A DNA stretch of 64,000 nt from contig NZ_JBPPGJ010000023.1 in assembly GCF_051594765.1 (NCBI RefSeq), forward strand, positions 17,403 through 81,402. The letters are read 5' to 3'. How positions within the stretch are numbered: the stretch's first letter is position 1; the number at the start of each line of letters is the position of its first letter. Shown here piece after piece: positions 14,655 to 23,717 of the stretch. The position numbers and the translations under genes are program-made. The notes under the pieces are model-generated. The model was not told the DNA's origin, did no database searches, and saw nothing but the letters and a program-made list of their open reading frames with translations. The stretch comes from Paenibacillus_AR sp051594765 (GTDB lineage: Bacteria > Bacillota > Bacilli > Paenibacillales > NBRC-103111).

Positions 14655-16013
14655 ATGGCGTTTCATAAAATCTTGATTGCCAACCGGGGCGAAATTGCCG
14701 TCCGGATCATCCGGGCGTGCCGTGAAATGGGCATCTATACCGTAGCCGTCTATTCCGAGGCGGACCGGGAGTCGCTTCACGTCCGTCTGGCGGATGAAGC
14801 TTACTGCATCGGGCCGACCTTGTCGAAGGACAGCTACTTGAACTTTACGAATCTGATGAGCGTGGCGACGCTTACGGACGTGGACGCCGTCCACCCGGGC
14901 TACGGCTTCCTGGCCGAGAACGCGGACTTCGCGGAGATCTGCGAGCGCTGCAACATCACCTTCATCGGTCCTTCTCCGGACGCCATCAACCGTATGGGCG
15001 ACAAGTCCGTGGCGAAGACCACGATGAAGGATGCCGGCGTACCCGTTATTCCGGGCTCCGACGGTTTGGTGGAGGATCTGGACGAAGCCGTTATGATCGC
15101 CAGGGATATCGGATATCCGGTGATCATCAAGGCGACGGCGGGCGGCGGAGGCAAGGGCATCCGGATCGCCGAAGACGAGTCGACACTCGTTCAACAGATC
15201 ACCACCGCTCAGCAGGAAGCATCCAAGGCCTTCGGCAATGCGGGCGTCTACTTGGAGAAGTACTTGACCGGCATGAAGCACGTAGAAATTCAGATCATGG
15301 CGGACAAACACGGCAACGCCGTCCATCTGGGCGAGCGCGACTGCTCCGTGCAGCGCCGCCGCCAGAAGCTGGTGGAGGAGGCTCCCTGCTCCATTCTGAC
15401 CCCGGAGATCCGGGCCAAGATGGGCGAGGCCGCCGTACGGGCAGCCCGCGCGGTGAATTATTCCGGCGCAGGTACGCTGGAGTTCTTGTTGGGGCCGGAC
15501 GGCAGCTTCTACTTCATGGAGATGAACACCCGGATCCAGGTGGAGCATCCCGTCACCGAGATGGTCACGGGCGTCGACCTGATCAAGGAAATGATCCGAG
15601 TAGCCGAAGGCGAGCCGTTGTCCTTCAGCCAAGAGGATGTTAAGCTGAAGGGCTGGGCCATCGAGTGCCGCATCAACGCGGAGGATCCGGAGCGCAACTT
15701 CATGCCTTCGCCGGGCCAGATCAACTTCTATCTGCCTCCTGGCGGCTTGGGAGTTCGGGTGGACAGCTCGGCATATCCGGGATATGTCATCTCGCCCCAT
15801 TACGACTCCATGATCGCCAAGCTGATCGTGTGGGCGGACACCCGCGAGGAAGCCATCGCCCGCATGAGCCGGGCCTTGTCCGAGTTCGCCATTGAAGGCG
15901 TGAGCACCACCATCGGGTTCCATCAGAAGCTCCTCCGCCATAAGAAATTCATAGCAGGCGACTTCGACATCAAGTTTCTCGAGGAGCATGACGTGAACGA
16001 CCCGGAATCCTAA
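14655..16013 (+). CDS. accC: Biotin carboxylase subunit of acetyl-CoA carboxylase
   Basis: ATP-dependent carboxylation of the AccB biotin with bicarbonate. The 452-residue protein has the ATP-grasp architecture: N-terminal KILIANRGEIAVRIIRACRE, glycine loop ATAGGGGKGIRI, the MEMNTRIQVEHPVTE catalytic segment (metal ligand Glu and carboxylation Arg), and the C-terminal biotin carboxylase domain ending after the RMSRAL segment. Same order as B. subtilis accB-accC, followed by yqhY. Confidence 0.96.
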   Translation: MAFHKILIANRGEIAVRIIRACREMGIYTVAVYSEADRESLHVRLADEAYCIGPTLSKDSYLNFTNLMSVATLTDVDAVHPGYGFLAENADFAEICERCNITFIGPSPDAINRMGDKSVAKTTMKDAGVPVIPGSDGLVEDLDEAVMIARDIGYPVIIKATAGGGGKGIRIAEDESTLVQQITTAQQEASKAFGNAGVYLEKYLTGMKHVEIQIMADKHGNAVHLGERDCSVQRRRQKLVEEAPCSILTPEIRAKMGEAAVRAARAVNYSGAGTLEFLLGPDGSFYFMEMNTRIQVEHPVTEMVTGVDLIKEMIRVAEGEPLSFSQEDVKLKGWAIECRINAEDPERNFMPSPGQINFYLPPGGLGVRVDSSAYPGYVISPHYDSMIAKLIVWADTREEAIARMSRALSEFAIEGVSTTIGFHQKLLRHKKFIAGDFDIKFLEEHDVNDPES

Positions 16014-16018
16014 AGAGT

Positions 16019-16047
16019 TTGTCATAAATCGGCTCCAATGGTATAGT
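16019..16047 (+). promoter_or_regulatory. Sigma-A type promoter for yqhY
   Basis: TTGTCA at 16019-16024, 17-nt spacer and TATAGT at 16042-16047. Downstream, an imperfect hairpin (GGCAGG...CCTGCC, about 16059-16081) lies in the leader. Confidence 0.5.
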
Positions 16048-16163
16048 TATATATTATGGCAGGCTTGTTCAAGCCCTGCCAGCAGAAGCCGGTTGTTACG
16101 GCGTAAGCGGTTTTATCGACCGCGAGGCCGAAGTGGTTGGCGAATACTCTTAGGAGGTGTCTC

Positions 16164-16577
16164 ATGAGTACCATAGCTCCGGATTATGAGAAGACGGATA
16201 TGGGCAACATTCAGATTGCCCCTGAAGTAATCGAAGTGATCGCCGGCTTGGCATCCGTTGAAGTGGAGGGCGTAGCAGGAATGAGCGGCGGCTTCGCCAG
16301 CGGCGTAGCCGAGCTTCTCGGACGCAAGAACCTGTCCAAGGGCGTGAAGGTGGAGGTTGGCCAGAAGGAAGCGGCCATCGATGTTTCCATCATCGTCATG
16401 TACGGCCATCGGATTCCGACCGTTGCATCCGATATCCAGCGCAATGTGAAGCAAGCCATCGAATCCATGACCGGTCTTGATGTGGTGGAAGTCAACGTAC
16501 ATATCCACGGCGTCCATTTTAAGAACCCGGAAGCACGTCCCGTGGAGGAAGAAGCACCGGTTATCCGACTCAAATAG
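16164..16577 (+). CDS. yqhY: Asp23/Gls24-family protein YqhY
   Basis: A 137-residue Asp23/Gls24 protein: GNIQIAPEVIEVIAGLASVEVEGVAGM is the family opening, with the later DVSIIVMYGHRIPTVASDIQ and VVEVNVHIHGV strands. The ATG at 16164 follows TAGGAGGTGTCTC. Family members act in envelope homeostasis; in B. subtilis yqhY lies next to accBC and has been linked genetically to acetyl-CoA carboxylase activity. The AmaP-like and DUF2273 genes that follow give the usual Gls24 cluster. Confidence 0.92.
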   Translation: MSTIAPDYEKTDMGNIQIAPEVIEVIAGLASVEVEGVAGMSGGFASGVAELLGRKNLSKGVKVEVGQKEAAIDVSIIVMYGHRIPTVASDIQRNVKQAIESMTGLDVVEVNVHIHGVHFKNPEARPVEEEAPVIRLK

Positions 16578-16603
16578 GCATGATCTTAACCTAACGCATG
16601 GAC

Positions 16604-16630
16604 GCCCCTGCTTTGGTCGGGGGCTGCTTT
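16604..16630 (+). terminator. Probable terminator after yqhY
   Basis: GCCCC at 16604-16608 pairs with GGGGC at 16620-16624, followed by TGCTTTTC. The stem is short, so read-through into amaP is likely. Confidence 0.45.
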
Positions 16631-16636
16631 TCGCCC

Positions 16637-16689
16637 ATCGGCATGCGCCTCCGCCACCGGCCTCTACCGGAAGGAGGAGGCATGCCGAT
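16637..16689. repeat. Long inverted repeat between yqhY and amaP
   Basis: ATCGGCATGC at 16637-16646 plus GCCTCC pairs with GGAGGAGGCATGCCGAT ending at 16689, giving a stem of about 15 bp with one or two mismatches; a smaller CCGG/CCGG hairpin sits in the loop. There is no T-run, so it is not a standard terminator. Confidence 0.7.
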
Positions 16690-16777
16690 TGGCATGGGTG
16701 CATCTGCTACATGAGCGTGCGGGCGGGAACACCGGGCCGTTACGCTTTTCTTTTTAAGAGGAAGGGGACAAGCCATC

Positions 16778-17338
16778 GTGGCCAAAATCATCGACCGACT
16801 CCTGCTATTTCTATTCAGTCTGGCGATCCTCGTTGCAACCTGCTGCATGCTGGCGGCATCCTTCAATTGGATTCCGCAGGACGTAACGCAAGATTTCATT
16901 GAGAAGGTATACACGGACACCCGTACGGCCATCGCTTTCATTGCGGGTTGCGCCGTGCTGATCCTGATCAGCATCCGTTTGTTCTACATTTCCGTCCGGT
17001 CGGTCAATGCGATGCCGCCTTCCTTCGACCAGCGGAATGAGCTGGGAGCACTGAAGGTTTCGGTGGATACTATCGAGAATCTGGCTCTGAAGGCCGCAAG
17101 CCGCATTCGGGGAGTGAAGGACCTGCGCGCCCGCGTCGGTGCGGGACATGCAGGGATTGAGATTACGATCCGCAGCGTGGTGGATGGGGAAACGTCCATT
17201 CCGGCCATGACGGAAGAGATGCAGAACGCCGTCAAGCAGCAGATTGAGGAGATCACCGGTTTCCCGGTAGCGTCGGTCTCCGTCTTTATTGCGAATGTGG
17301 CGCAATCCACTCCGACCTTCAAAAGCCGGGTTGAATAG
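16778..17338 (+). CDS. amaP: Alkaline shock response membrane anchor protein AmaP-like
   Basis: A 186-residue protein with two N-terminal membrane segments (about 8-27 and 47-65) and a C-terminal Asp23-like region (SVDTIENLALKAASRIRGVKDLRARVG ... FPVASVSVFIANVAQ). In Staphylococcus, AmaP holds Asp23 at the membrane; the neighbouring YqhY (Gls24) and DUF2273 proteins make that complex plausible here. GTG 16778 is used, with GAGGAAGGGG upstream. Confidence 0.88.
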   Translation: MAKIIDRLLLFLFSLAILVATCCMLAASFNWIPQDVTQDFIEKVYTDTRTAIAFIAGCAVLILISIRLFYISVRSVNAMPPSFDQRNELGALKVSVDTIENLALKAASRIRGVKDLRARVGAGHAGIEITIRSVVDGETSIPAMTEEMQNAVKQQIEEITGFPVASVSVFIANVAQSTPTFKSRVE

Positions 17339-17352
17339 AGGGGGCTCCCGAG

Positions 17353-17580
17353 ATGTGGATGGAGTTGTGGGAGAACCACAAAGGGAAGATCCTGGGTACG
17401 GCTTTCGGCTTTTTCCTCGGCCTGTTATACCTGACCGTCGGATTTTGGGACATGCTGATCTTTGCATTCATCGTGTTTATCGGGTATTATATGGGAAAAA
17501 AGCGGGATCAAGGCGAACGTTTGGTCCATATCGAGGTCTTATGGCGATGGCTGTCGGAAAGATGGAGAATGTTCAGATAG
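17353..17580 (+). CDS. DUF2273 small membrane protein
   Basis: A 75-residue protein with two adjacent hydrophobic segments (about 12-28 and 31-46) and a basic tail. The GTAFGFFLGLLYLTVGFWDMLIFAFIVFIGYYMGKK stretch fits DUF2273, whose members are regularly next to Gls24/AmaP genes. It lies 14 nt after amaP and is probably cotranscribed. No separate function is known. Confidence 0.85.
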   Translation: MWMELWENHKGKILGTAFGFFLGLLYLTVGFWDMLIFAFIVFIGYYMGKKRDQGERLVHIEVLWRWLSERWRMFR

Positions 17581-17759
17581 ACGCCAACTAGCGCATGCAT
17601 CTGCGGTTCTTCGGCGTCACCTACGGAAGCTGCGAACGCCCCTCGTCCAAGAGGGGGTCGCAGGACCTTTTCCTGTGGAACGGCACCGCAGCGACAGCAG
17701 TGCCCTTTCATAGGATTTTGTGTTTTATTGGTAATTCAGACCGGGAGGATGGTCTTTCG

Positions 17760-18209
17760 ATGAGACGGAGACTGGCGAGGGAATTAGCGGTACAGAGTCT
17801 GTACCAGATGAGAATGAACGAGGTTGAGATGGAGCAGGCCATCCGGGCCGTAATCGAGGAGGCGCTCCAGGATAACGAAGGGGAGCTCCGCCAGAAGAAC
17901 GAGGATATCACGCCCGAAGCAGTGCGGGAGCTGGTGTCGGGAACGCAGCAGCACCTCGATACGATCGATATCCTGATGCAGGACTATCTGAAGGGCTGGA
18001 GTATGGACCGTCTGTCCAAGGTGGATCGGGAGATTCTCCGCCTGGGGGTGTATGAGATGATCTACCGCCAGGATGTGCCGCCGAAGGTTGTCGTCAACGA
18101 AGCCATCGAGATGTCCAAGCATTTCGGCACGGAGGAATCCGGCAAGTTCGTCAACGGCGTTCTGGGCAAGATGATCAGCCAACTCGACGACATCAAGGCA
18201 AAGCTGTAA
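17760..18209 (+). CDS. nusB: Transcription antitermination factor NusB
   Basis: Binds boxA RNA with NusE (S10) and supports antitermination of rRNA operons; a boxA-like sequence occurs in the rRNA leader at the end of this window. The 149-residue all-helical protein begins MRRRLARELAVQSLYQM and contains YLKGWSMDRLSKVDREILRLGVYEM and NEAIEMSKHFGTEESGKFVNGVLGK, all diagnostic. ATG 17760 with GGGAGGATGG upstream is chosen over the long open frame from 17595. The 180-nt gap before it holds a GCGA...TCGC hairpin. Confidence 0.95.
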   Translation: MRRRLARELAVQSLYQMRMNEVEMEQAIRAVIEEALQDNEGELRQKNEDITPEAVRELVSGTQQHLDTIDILMQDYLKGWSMDRLSKVDREILRLGVYEMIYRQDVPPKVVVNEAIEMSKHFGTEESGKFVNGVLGKMISQLDDIKAKL

Positions 18210-18243
18210 TCCATACATATATACGGGGCAGGGGGAATGAGAC

Positions 18244-19101
18244 GTGACAGCGCATGTGATTAACGGAAAAGAATTGGTCAGCTCCGTTCGGGAGCAGTTT
18301 AAGCAGGAGGTTTCGGAGCTTGCCGAGAAGGGAATCCAGCCGGGTCTCGCCGTGGTCCTCGTCGGAGACGATGCGGCTTCCGCCGTATATGTGCGGAACA
18401 AGGCCAAGGCCTGCGAAGCGGCGGGCATCTACTCCGTCGTCCACCGCCTGCCGGCCGAGACCTCCCAGGAGGAGCTGCTGAAGCTGATCTCGGAGCTGAA
18501 TGGGGATGCTGCCATCAACGGTATTCTGGTGCAGCTCCCGCTTCCGAAGCATATTCACGAGGAAACCGTCCTTGACGCCATCGACGTAGCCAAGGACGTG
18601 GATTGCTTCCATCCGGTCAACGTGGGGAACCTGATGATCGGCAAGAAGGGCTTCCTGCCCTGCACGCCGGCCGGCGTCATCGAGATATTGAAGCGCATGG
18701 ACGTACAGATCTCCGGCAAGCACGCCGTCGTGATCGGCCGCAGCAACATCGTCGGCAAACCGATGGCCATGCTGCTCCTGCGCGAGCACGCGACCGTCAC
18801 CGTCTGCCACTCCAAGACTCCGAACATGGAGGAGATTACCCGGCAGGCGGATATCCTGATCGCGGCTGTCGGACGGGCGCAGATGATCAAGGCCAAGCAC
18901 GTGAAGCCCGGTGCGGTTGTCGTGGATGTGGGCATTAACCGAATGGAGTCCGGCAAGCTGGCCGGAGACGTGGATTTTGACGATGTGGTGGAAACAGCCG
19001 GTATGATTACGCCGGTTCCGGGAGTTGTGGGACCCATGACCATCACCATGCTGCTGAAGAACACCATCGAAGCGGCCAAACGGGCCAACGGGCTGGTGTA
19101 A
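18244..19101 (+). CDS. folD: Bifunctional methylenetetrahydrofolate dehydrogenase/cyclohydrolase
   Basis: Interconverts 5,10-methylene- and 10-formyl-tetrahydrofolate for purine and formyl-Met synthesis. The 285-residue protein has VGDDAASAVYVRNKAKACEAAGI with the catalytic Lys-containing YxxxK region, PLPKHI, DVDCFHPVNVG, PCTPAGVIEIL, the NADP-binding GRSNIVGKPMA and the terminal TPVPGVVGPMTITMLL. GTG 18244 is preceded by GCAGGGGGAATGAGAC. It leads a run with xseA, xseB and ispA. Confidence 0.96.
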   Translation: MTAHVINGKELVSSVREQFKQEVSELAEKGIQPGLAVVLVGDDAASAVYVRNKAKACEAAGIYSVVHRLPAETSQEELLKLISELNGDAAINGILVQLPLPKHIHEETVLDAIDVAKDVDCFHPVNVGNLMIGKKGFLPCTPAGVIEILKRMDVQISGKHAVVIGRSNIVGKPMAMLLLREHATVTVCHSKTPNMEEITRQADILIAAVGRAQMIKAKHVKPGAVVVDVGINRMESGKLAGDVDFDDVVETAGMITPVPGVVGPMTITMLLKNTIEAAKRANGLV

Positions 19102-19107
19102 CACAGT

Positions 19108-20475
19108 ATGGCCGGAGCATCGGAGCCGAATCAGATCTTGTCCATCAAGGATTTGACCCGGTACATCAAGGGCCGTTTGGAGAACGATCCGCGCTTGGCT
19201 GATGTCTGGGTTAGGGGAGAAATCTCCAACTTCACGAGGCATTCCAGCGGACATATGTACTTCACCCTGAAGGACGCGGACAGCCGGGTGAAGGCCATCA
19301 TGTTCGCGTCCCAGAACCAGCGCCTTATGTTTCTGCCGAAGGACGGAACCAAGGTGCTGGCCAGGGGCAACATCTCCGTCTATGAGCGGGACGGACAATA
19401 CCAGATGTACATCACCCAGATGCAGCCGGACGGTATCGGCAGCCTGTATCTGGCCTATGAACAGCTGAAGCGCAAGCTGGAGCTGGAGGGGCTCTTCTCG
19501 CCCCAGTCCAAGAAGCCAATCCCCCGCTTCCCTAGGGCGGTGGGCGTCATTACTTCCCCGACAGGCGCCGCGGTCCGAGACATCATCACGACCTTGCAGC
19601 GGCGATATCCGGCCGTGCCGATTCTGCTGTACCCGGTATCGGTGCAGGGGACCCACGCGGCTCCGTCCATCGTCCGGGCGATTGAGGCGATGAATGAATT
19701 GAATGAGGTGGATGTGCTCATCGTCGGACGGGGCGGCGGCAGTCTCGAGGAGCTGTGGGCATTCAACGAGGAGATAGTGGCCCGGGCCATCTACGCCTCC
19801 GTGCTGCCCGTCATCTCCGCCGTCGGCCACGAGACCGACTTCACCATCGCGGACTTCGTGGCGGATCTGCGGGCGGCGACTCCCACCGCGGCGGCCGAGT
19901 TGGCCGTGCCCCATCACCTGGAGCTGAAGCAGCAGTTAGCCTATGAAACCCAGCGCCTCTACAGAGGACTGCAGCGCCGCCTGCAGGAGAGCCGGGAGCG
20001 TCTGGAGCGGGCGAAGCGGTCGCCGTACCTCACGAATCCGAGAAGGCAGCTGCTTCAGCCCTCGGAGCGCCTGGACCGGCTGACCGAACGGCTCCGCTAT
20101 CGGATGACGGAGCGCTTGGACCGGGCGAGGCAGCGGAAGCTGCGCTTGGAGCATACCTTGGCATCCTTCAACCCGAGGGATCAAGTGCTCTATGCCCGCA
20201 AACGTTCCGTTACCGCAGAGAAGCAGCTGATCCTGGCGATGCATACGCTGGTGAGAGGGAAGCGGGCGGAATTCGAGTCCCGGATCCGGCATCTGGATGC
20301 GCTCAGCCCCCTGAAGATCATGCAGAGAGGCTACAGCCTCGTCTATAATGAGAAGCAAACCGCACTCATCAAATCGATCAAGCAGATCCAGCCGGGCGAT
20401 ATCTTGAAGGTTCGTCTCCGGGACGGCCAAGTGGACGCCCATGTATGGGCCATGGAGGAGAAAACGGATGGGTAA
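19108..20475 (+). CDS. xseA: Exodeoxyribonuclease VII large subunit
   Basis: Catalytic subunit of the bidirectional single-strand DNA exonuclease ExoVII. The 455-residue protein has an N-terminal OB domain (VWVRGEISNFTRHSSGHMYFTLKD) and the catalytic core with GVITSPTGAAVRDIITTLQRRYP, GRGGGSLEELWAFN and SAVGHETDFTIADFVADLRAATPTAAAE, then a long Arg/Glu-rich coiled region that holds small subunits. Six bases after folD; overlaps xseB by 8 nt, consistent with translational coupling. Confidence 0.96.
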   Translation: MAGASEPNQILSIKDLTRYIKGRLENDPRLADVWVRGEISNFTRHSSGHMYFTLKDADSRVKAIMFASQNQRLMFLPKDGTKVLARGNISVYERDGQYQMYITQMQPDGIGSLYLAYEQLKRKLELEGLFSPQSKKPIPRFPRAVGVITSPTGAAVRDIITTLQRRYPAVPILLYPVSVQGTHAAPSIVRAIEAMNELNEVDVLIVGRGGGSLEELWAFNEEIVARAIYASVLPVISAVGHETDFTIADFVADLRAATPTAAAELAVPHHLELKQQLAYETQRLYRGLQRRLQESRERLERAKRSPYLTNPRRQLLQPSERLDRLTERLRYRMTERLDRARQRKLRLEHTLASFNPRDQVLYARKRSVTAEKQLILAMHTLVRGKRAEFESRIRHLDALSPLKIMQRGYSLVYNEKQTALIKSIKQIQPGDILKVRLRDGQVDAHVWAMEEKTDG

Positions 20476-20737
20476 GGAAACGAACCCGGCGGCAGTGCCG
20501 GATGAAGAGAGCATAAGCTTCGAAGCGGCCATGGAACGGCTGGAATCCATCGTAGGCAAGCTCGAAAGCGGAGATGTTCCGCTGGAGATGGCCATCGAGC
20601 TCTTCCAGCAGGGCATGAAGCTGTCCCAACTGTGCAGCGGCAAGCTGGAGCAAGTGGAACGCAAAATCGAAATGCTTGTAGAGGAGAACGGCGCCTACGG
20701 CAGGAAGCCGGTTGCTCCCTTAAACGACGAAGGGTGA
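20468..20737 (+). CDS. xseB: Exodeoxyribonuclease VII small subunit
   Basis: An 89-residue helical protein that binds the coiled arms of XseA. The family signature is clear: SFEAAMERLESIVGKLESGDVPLEMAIELFQQGMKLSQLC. ATG 20468 overlaps the end of xseA; GGAGGAGAAAACGG precedes it. The next gene, ispA, starts 5 nt after its stop, continuing the operon. Confidence 0.95.
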   Translation: MGKETNPAAVPDEESISFEAAMERLESIVGKLESGDVPLEMAIELFQQGMKLSQLCSGKLEQVERKIEMLVEENGAYGRKPVAPLNDEG

Positions 20738-20742
20738 TCGAG

Positions 20743-21681
20743 ATGCGGACAACGGGAGACAAGCTGACACGGAACAGCATAGAAGCGTATATCAAAAGTC
20801 ACGCGGAACAGGTGGAGGCTGAGTTGTCCCGTTGCCTGCCTGCGGAGTGGGCTGTGCCGCAGCCCTTGCGCGAATCCATGCATTATTCACTCATGGCCGG
20901 AGGCAAGCGCCTGCGGCCTATTCTCGTCCTGGCTGCTGCGGAGGCCGTATCCGGCCAGAGCGGCGGGCGGACAACCGAGATGGCCATGCCGGTGGCCTGT
21001 GCCATCGAGATGATTCATACGTACTCCCTGATCCATGACGATCTGCCGGCTATGGACAACGACGACTTCCGCCGCGGCAAGCCAACCAATCACAAAGTGT
21101 TCGGCGAAGCCATGGCGATTCTGGCCGGGGATGCACTCTTGACCCACGCGTTCTACAGCATCGCCCGCGCCTCCAAAACGTACGGCGCGCCAGCGGATGC
21201 CGTACTCTCCATCGTGGAGGAGCTGTCCGTTTACGCCGGGGCGAAGGGAATGGTCGGCGGCCAGGCTGCGGATATGCTGGGGGAGCAGGGCTTGACGGAG
21301 CGCGAGGAGCTGGACTTCATCCACACCCATAAGACGGGAGATCTCATCGTCTTTTCTCTGAAGGCCGGAGCCCGCATCGCAGGCGCAACCGAGGAGCAGC
21401 TGCATGCTCTGGAAACCTATGGGTACAATATAGGTCTCGCCTTCCAGATACAAGACGACATCCTGGATCTGACGGGAGACGCTGAGAAGCTGGGCAAGCC
21501 GCTGAACAGCGATGAGAAGCAGATGAAGGTCACGTATCCTTATTTTATCGGCCTGGAGGCTTCGGCCGCCAAGGTCCACGAGCTGACGGAGGCGGGCAAG
21601 CTGGCCATACAGGCCGCCGGCTTCGCCGATCCGGTCCGGCTTCTGGAGCTGGCCGACTATCTCATGAAGCGGGATCATTAA
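20743..21681 (+). CDS. ispA: Farnesyl diphosphate synthase (polyprenyl synthetase)
   Basis: Condenses dimethylallyl and isopentenyl diphosphates to farnesyl diphosphate for undecaprenyl lipid, menaquinone and heme O. The 312-residue protein carries the first Asp-rich motif LIHDDLPAMDND and the second FQIQDDILD, plus GGKRLRPIL. Upstream aromatic/small residues near the first motif fit a short-chain product, but exact chain length is inferred. ATG 20743 follows AGGGTGATCG. dxs, an early gene of the same pathway, follows. Confidence 0.93.
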   Translation: MRTTGDKLTRNSIEAYIKSHAEQVEAELSRCLPAEWAVPQPLRESMHYSLMAGGKRLRPILVLAAAEAVSGQSGGRTTEMAMPVACAIEMIHTYSLIHDDLPAMDNDDFRRGKPTNHKVFGEAMAILAGDALLTHAFYSIARASKTYGAPADAVLSIVEELSVYAGAKGMVGGQAADMLGEQGLTEREELDFIHTHKTGDLIVFSLKAGARIAGATEEQLHALETYGYNIGLAFQIQDDILDLTGDAEKLGKPLNSDEKQMKVTYPYFIGLEASAAKVHELTEAGKLAIQAAGFADPVRLLELADYLMKRDH

Positions 21682-21704
21682 GCGTATCCGGACAGGCACA
21701 TTCG

Positions 21705-21734
21705 TTGTGACGATTTTCTGAACTGTGCTATAAT
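21705..21734 (+). promoter_or_regulatory. Sigma-A type promoter for dxs
   Basis: TTGTGA at 21705-21710, 18-nt spacer and TATAAT at 21729-21734 with an extended -10 TGC before it. Confidence 0.65.
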
Positions 21735-21785
21735 GTTCCGTAATACGTAGAATGTATCCACCACAAGGAAAGCGGGGTAACCGAC

Positions 21786-23666
21786 GTGCTCGATCAAATC
21801 AACCGGCCACAGGACCTGAAGAAGCTGAACGTCGAAGAACTGGAGGCTTTGGCGGGTGAAATCCGGGATTTTCTGATCGAAAAGCTCTCCGTCACCGGAG
21901 GCCATCTGGCTCCCAACCTGGGAGTTGTGGAACTAACCCTGGCCCTGCATTACCACTACAGCTCGCCCCGGGACAAGTTCATCTTCGACGTGGGGCACCA
22001 GTCTTATGTGCATAAGATCCTGACGGGTCGCAAGGATCAATTCGATACTCTCCGCAAGTACAAGGGACTCTGCGGTTTCATAAAGCGAAGCGAGAGCGAG
22101 CATGACGTGTGGGAAGCGGGCCACAGCAGCACCTCCCTGTCCGCTGCCATGGGCTTTGCCGCCGCCCGCGACCTGCAGGGCGGAAGCAACAAGGTGGTAG
22201 CCGTCATCGGTGACGGCGCCATGACCGGCGGGATGGCCTTCGAGGCGCTGAACCATATCGGACATGACAAGAAGGACCTGGTCGTCATTCTGAACGATAA
22301 CGAGATGTCCATCGCCCCCAATGTGGGAGCCATGCACAATTATCTCGGCAAGATCCGCTCCGGCCGGCATTACCGCAAGGCCAAGGAGGAAGTGGAGCAT
22401 CTCCTGAAGCGAATCCCTGCCATCGGGGGCAAGCTGGCTAAGACCGTCGAGAAGCTGAAGGATACGCTGAAGTACATGATCGTATCCGGCGTGCTCTTCG
22501 AGGAGCTGGGCTTCCAGTACATGGGACCCGTGGACGGCCATAACCTGCCGCAGCTTCTGGAGACGCTTCGGCAGGCGGATAAGCTGGAAGGCCCCGTGAT
22601 GATCCATGTGATTACGCGCAAGGGCAAGGGCTATTCCCCGGCTGAGGCCGATTCCCACAAGTGGCACGGCATCAGCCCGTACAAGATTGAATCGGGCCAA
22701 GTCATGAAGAGCTCCGGGCCGCCGATGTATACCGATATTTTCGGGAGCACGCTGATTGAGCTGGCCGAGAAGGACCCCCGCATCGTGGCGGTTACGCCTG
22801 CCATGCCTGGAGGTTCCGGACTGCTGAAGTTCGCGGACCGGTTCCCGGACCGCATGATCGATGTGGGCATAGCCGAGCAGCATGCGGCTACCTTCTGCGC
22901 CGGCTTGGCGATTGAAGGCATGAAGCCCGTATACGCCGTATACTCCACCTTCATGCAGCGGGCTTATGACCAGATCGTGCACGACATCGCCCGGCAGAAC
23001 CTGAACGTGGTGATCGCCATCGACCGGGCCGGCTTCGTCGGACCGGACGGGGAGACCCACCAAGGGGTTTACGACATGGCGTTTCTCCGCAGCATCCCCA
23101 ACCTGACGATCATGATGCCGAAGGATGAGCAGGAGCTCCGTTCCATGCTACTGACGGCGGTGGACTATAACGAAGGGCCCATTGCGGTACGTTATCCCCG
23201 CATCAACGGAAGAGGAGTGGAGCTCCGGCCGATGGAGCTCATCCCGATCGGCACATGGGAGGTTCTCCGGGAGGGCAGGGATGCCGTCGTTCTGGCGGTC
23301 GGTCCCATGGTCGAAGTGGCGGAGCAGGCAGCTGAGCTGTTATCCGCACAAGGACATTCCATTCGGGTCGTCAACGCCCGGTTCATCAAGCCGCTGGACG
23401 AGGCCATGCTGTTGGAGATCGCCTCCGAGAACCTGCCGGTCATCACGCTGGAGGAGGGCGCCCGCTTGGGCGGCTTCGGCTCCTCGATACTGGAGTTCTT
23501 CGCGGACCGGGACATCTTCGGCATACCGGTGAAGAACATGGCGGTTCCCGATTACTTCGTCGAACACGGCAGCATTAAGGAGCAGCGCACCGAAGTCGGT
23601 TTGACGGCGGACAACGTCGCCGCCCAGCTGGCGGCATTCATTCCCAAGAAAAGACAGCACGCTTAA
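21786..23666 (+). CDS. dxs: 1-deoxy-D-xylulose-5-phosphate synthase
   Basis: Thiamine diphosphate enzyme that joins pyruvate and glyceraldehyde 3-phosphate, the first step of the MEP isoprenoid pathway. The 626-residue protein has FDVGHQSYVHKILTGR, the ThDP motif GDGAMTGG ... LNDNEMSI, the His of DGHNL, and the transketolase-like middle domain with DVGIAEQHAATFCAGLA and IDRAGFVGPDGETHQG. GTG 21786 follows AAAGCGGGGTAACCGAC. Confidence 0.96.
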   Translation: MLDQINRPQDLKKLNVEELEALAGEIRDFLIEKLSVTGGHLAPNLGVVELTLALHYHYSSPRDKFIFDVGHQSYVHKILTGRKDQFDTLRKYKGLCGFIKRSESEHDVWEAGHSSTSLSAAMGFAAARDLQGGSNKVVAVIGDGAMTGGMAFEALNHIGHDKKDLVVILNDNEMSIAPNVGAMHNYLGKIRSGRHYRKAKEEVEHLLKRIPAIGGKLAKTVEKLKDTLKYMIVSGVLFEELGFQYMGPVDGHNLPQLLETLRQADKLEGPVMIHVITRKGKGYSPAEADSHKWHGISPYKIESGQVMKSSGPPMYTDIFGSTLIELAEKDPRIVAVTPAMPGGSGLLKFADRFPDRMIDVGIAEQHAATFCAGLAIEGMKPVYAVYSTFMQRAYDQIVHDIARQNLNVVIAIDRAGFVGPDGETHQGVYDMAFLRSIPNLTIMMPKDEQELRSMLLTAVDYNEGPIAVRYPRINGRGVELRPMELIPIGTWEVLREGRDAVVLAVGPMVEVAEQAAELLSAQGHSIRVVNARFIKPLDEAMLLEIASENLPVITLEEGARLGGFGSSILEFFADRDIFGIPVKNMAVPDYFVEHGSIKEQRTEVGLTADNVAAQLAAFIPKKRQHA

Positions 23667-23717
23667 GAGGCATGGCGCGGCAAGACGAGGCAGCCTGCTG
23701 TTTGGAGGATCGCAACA

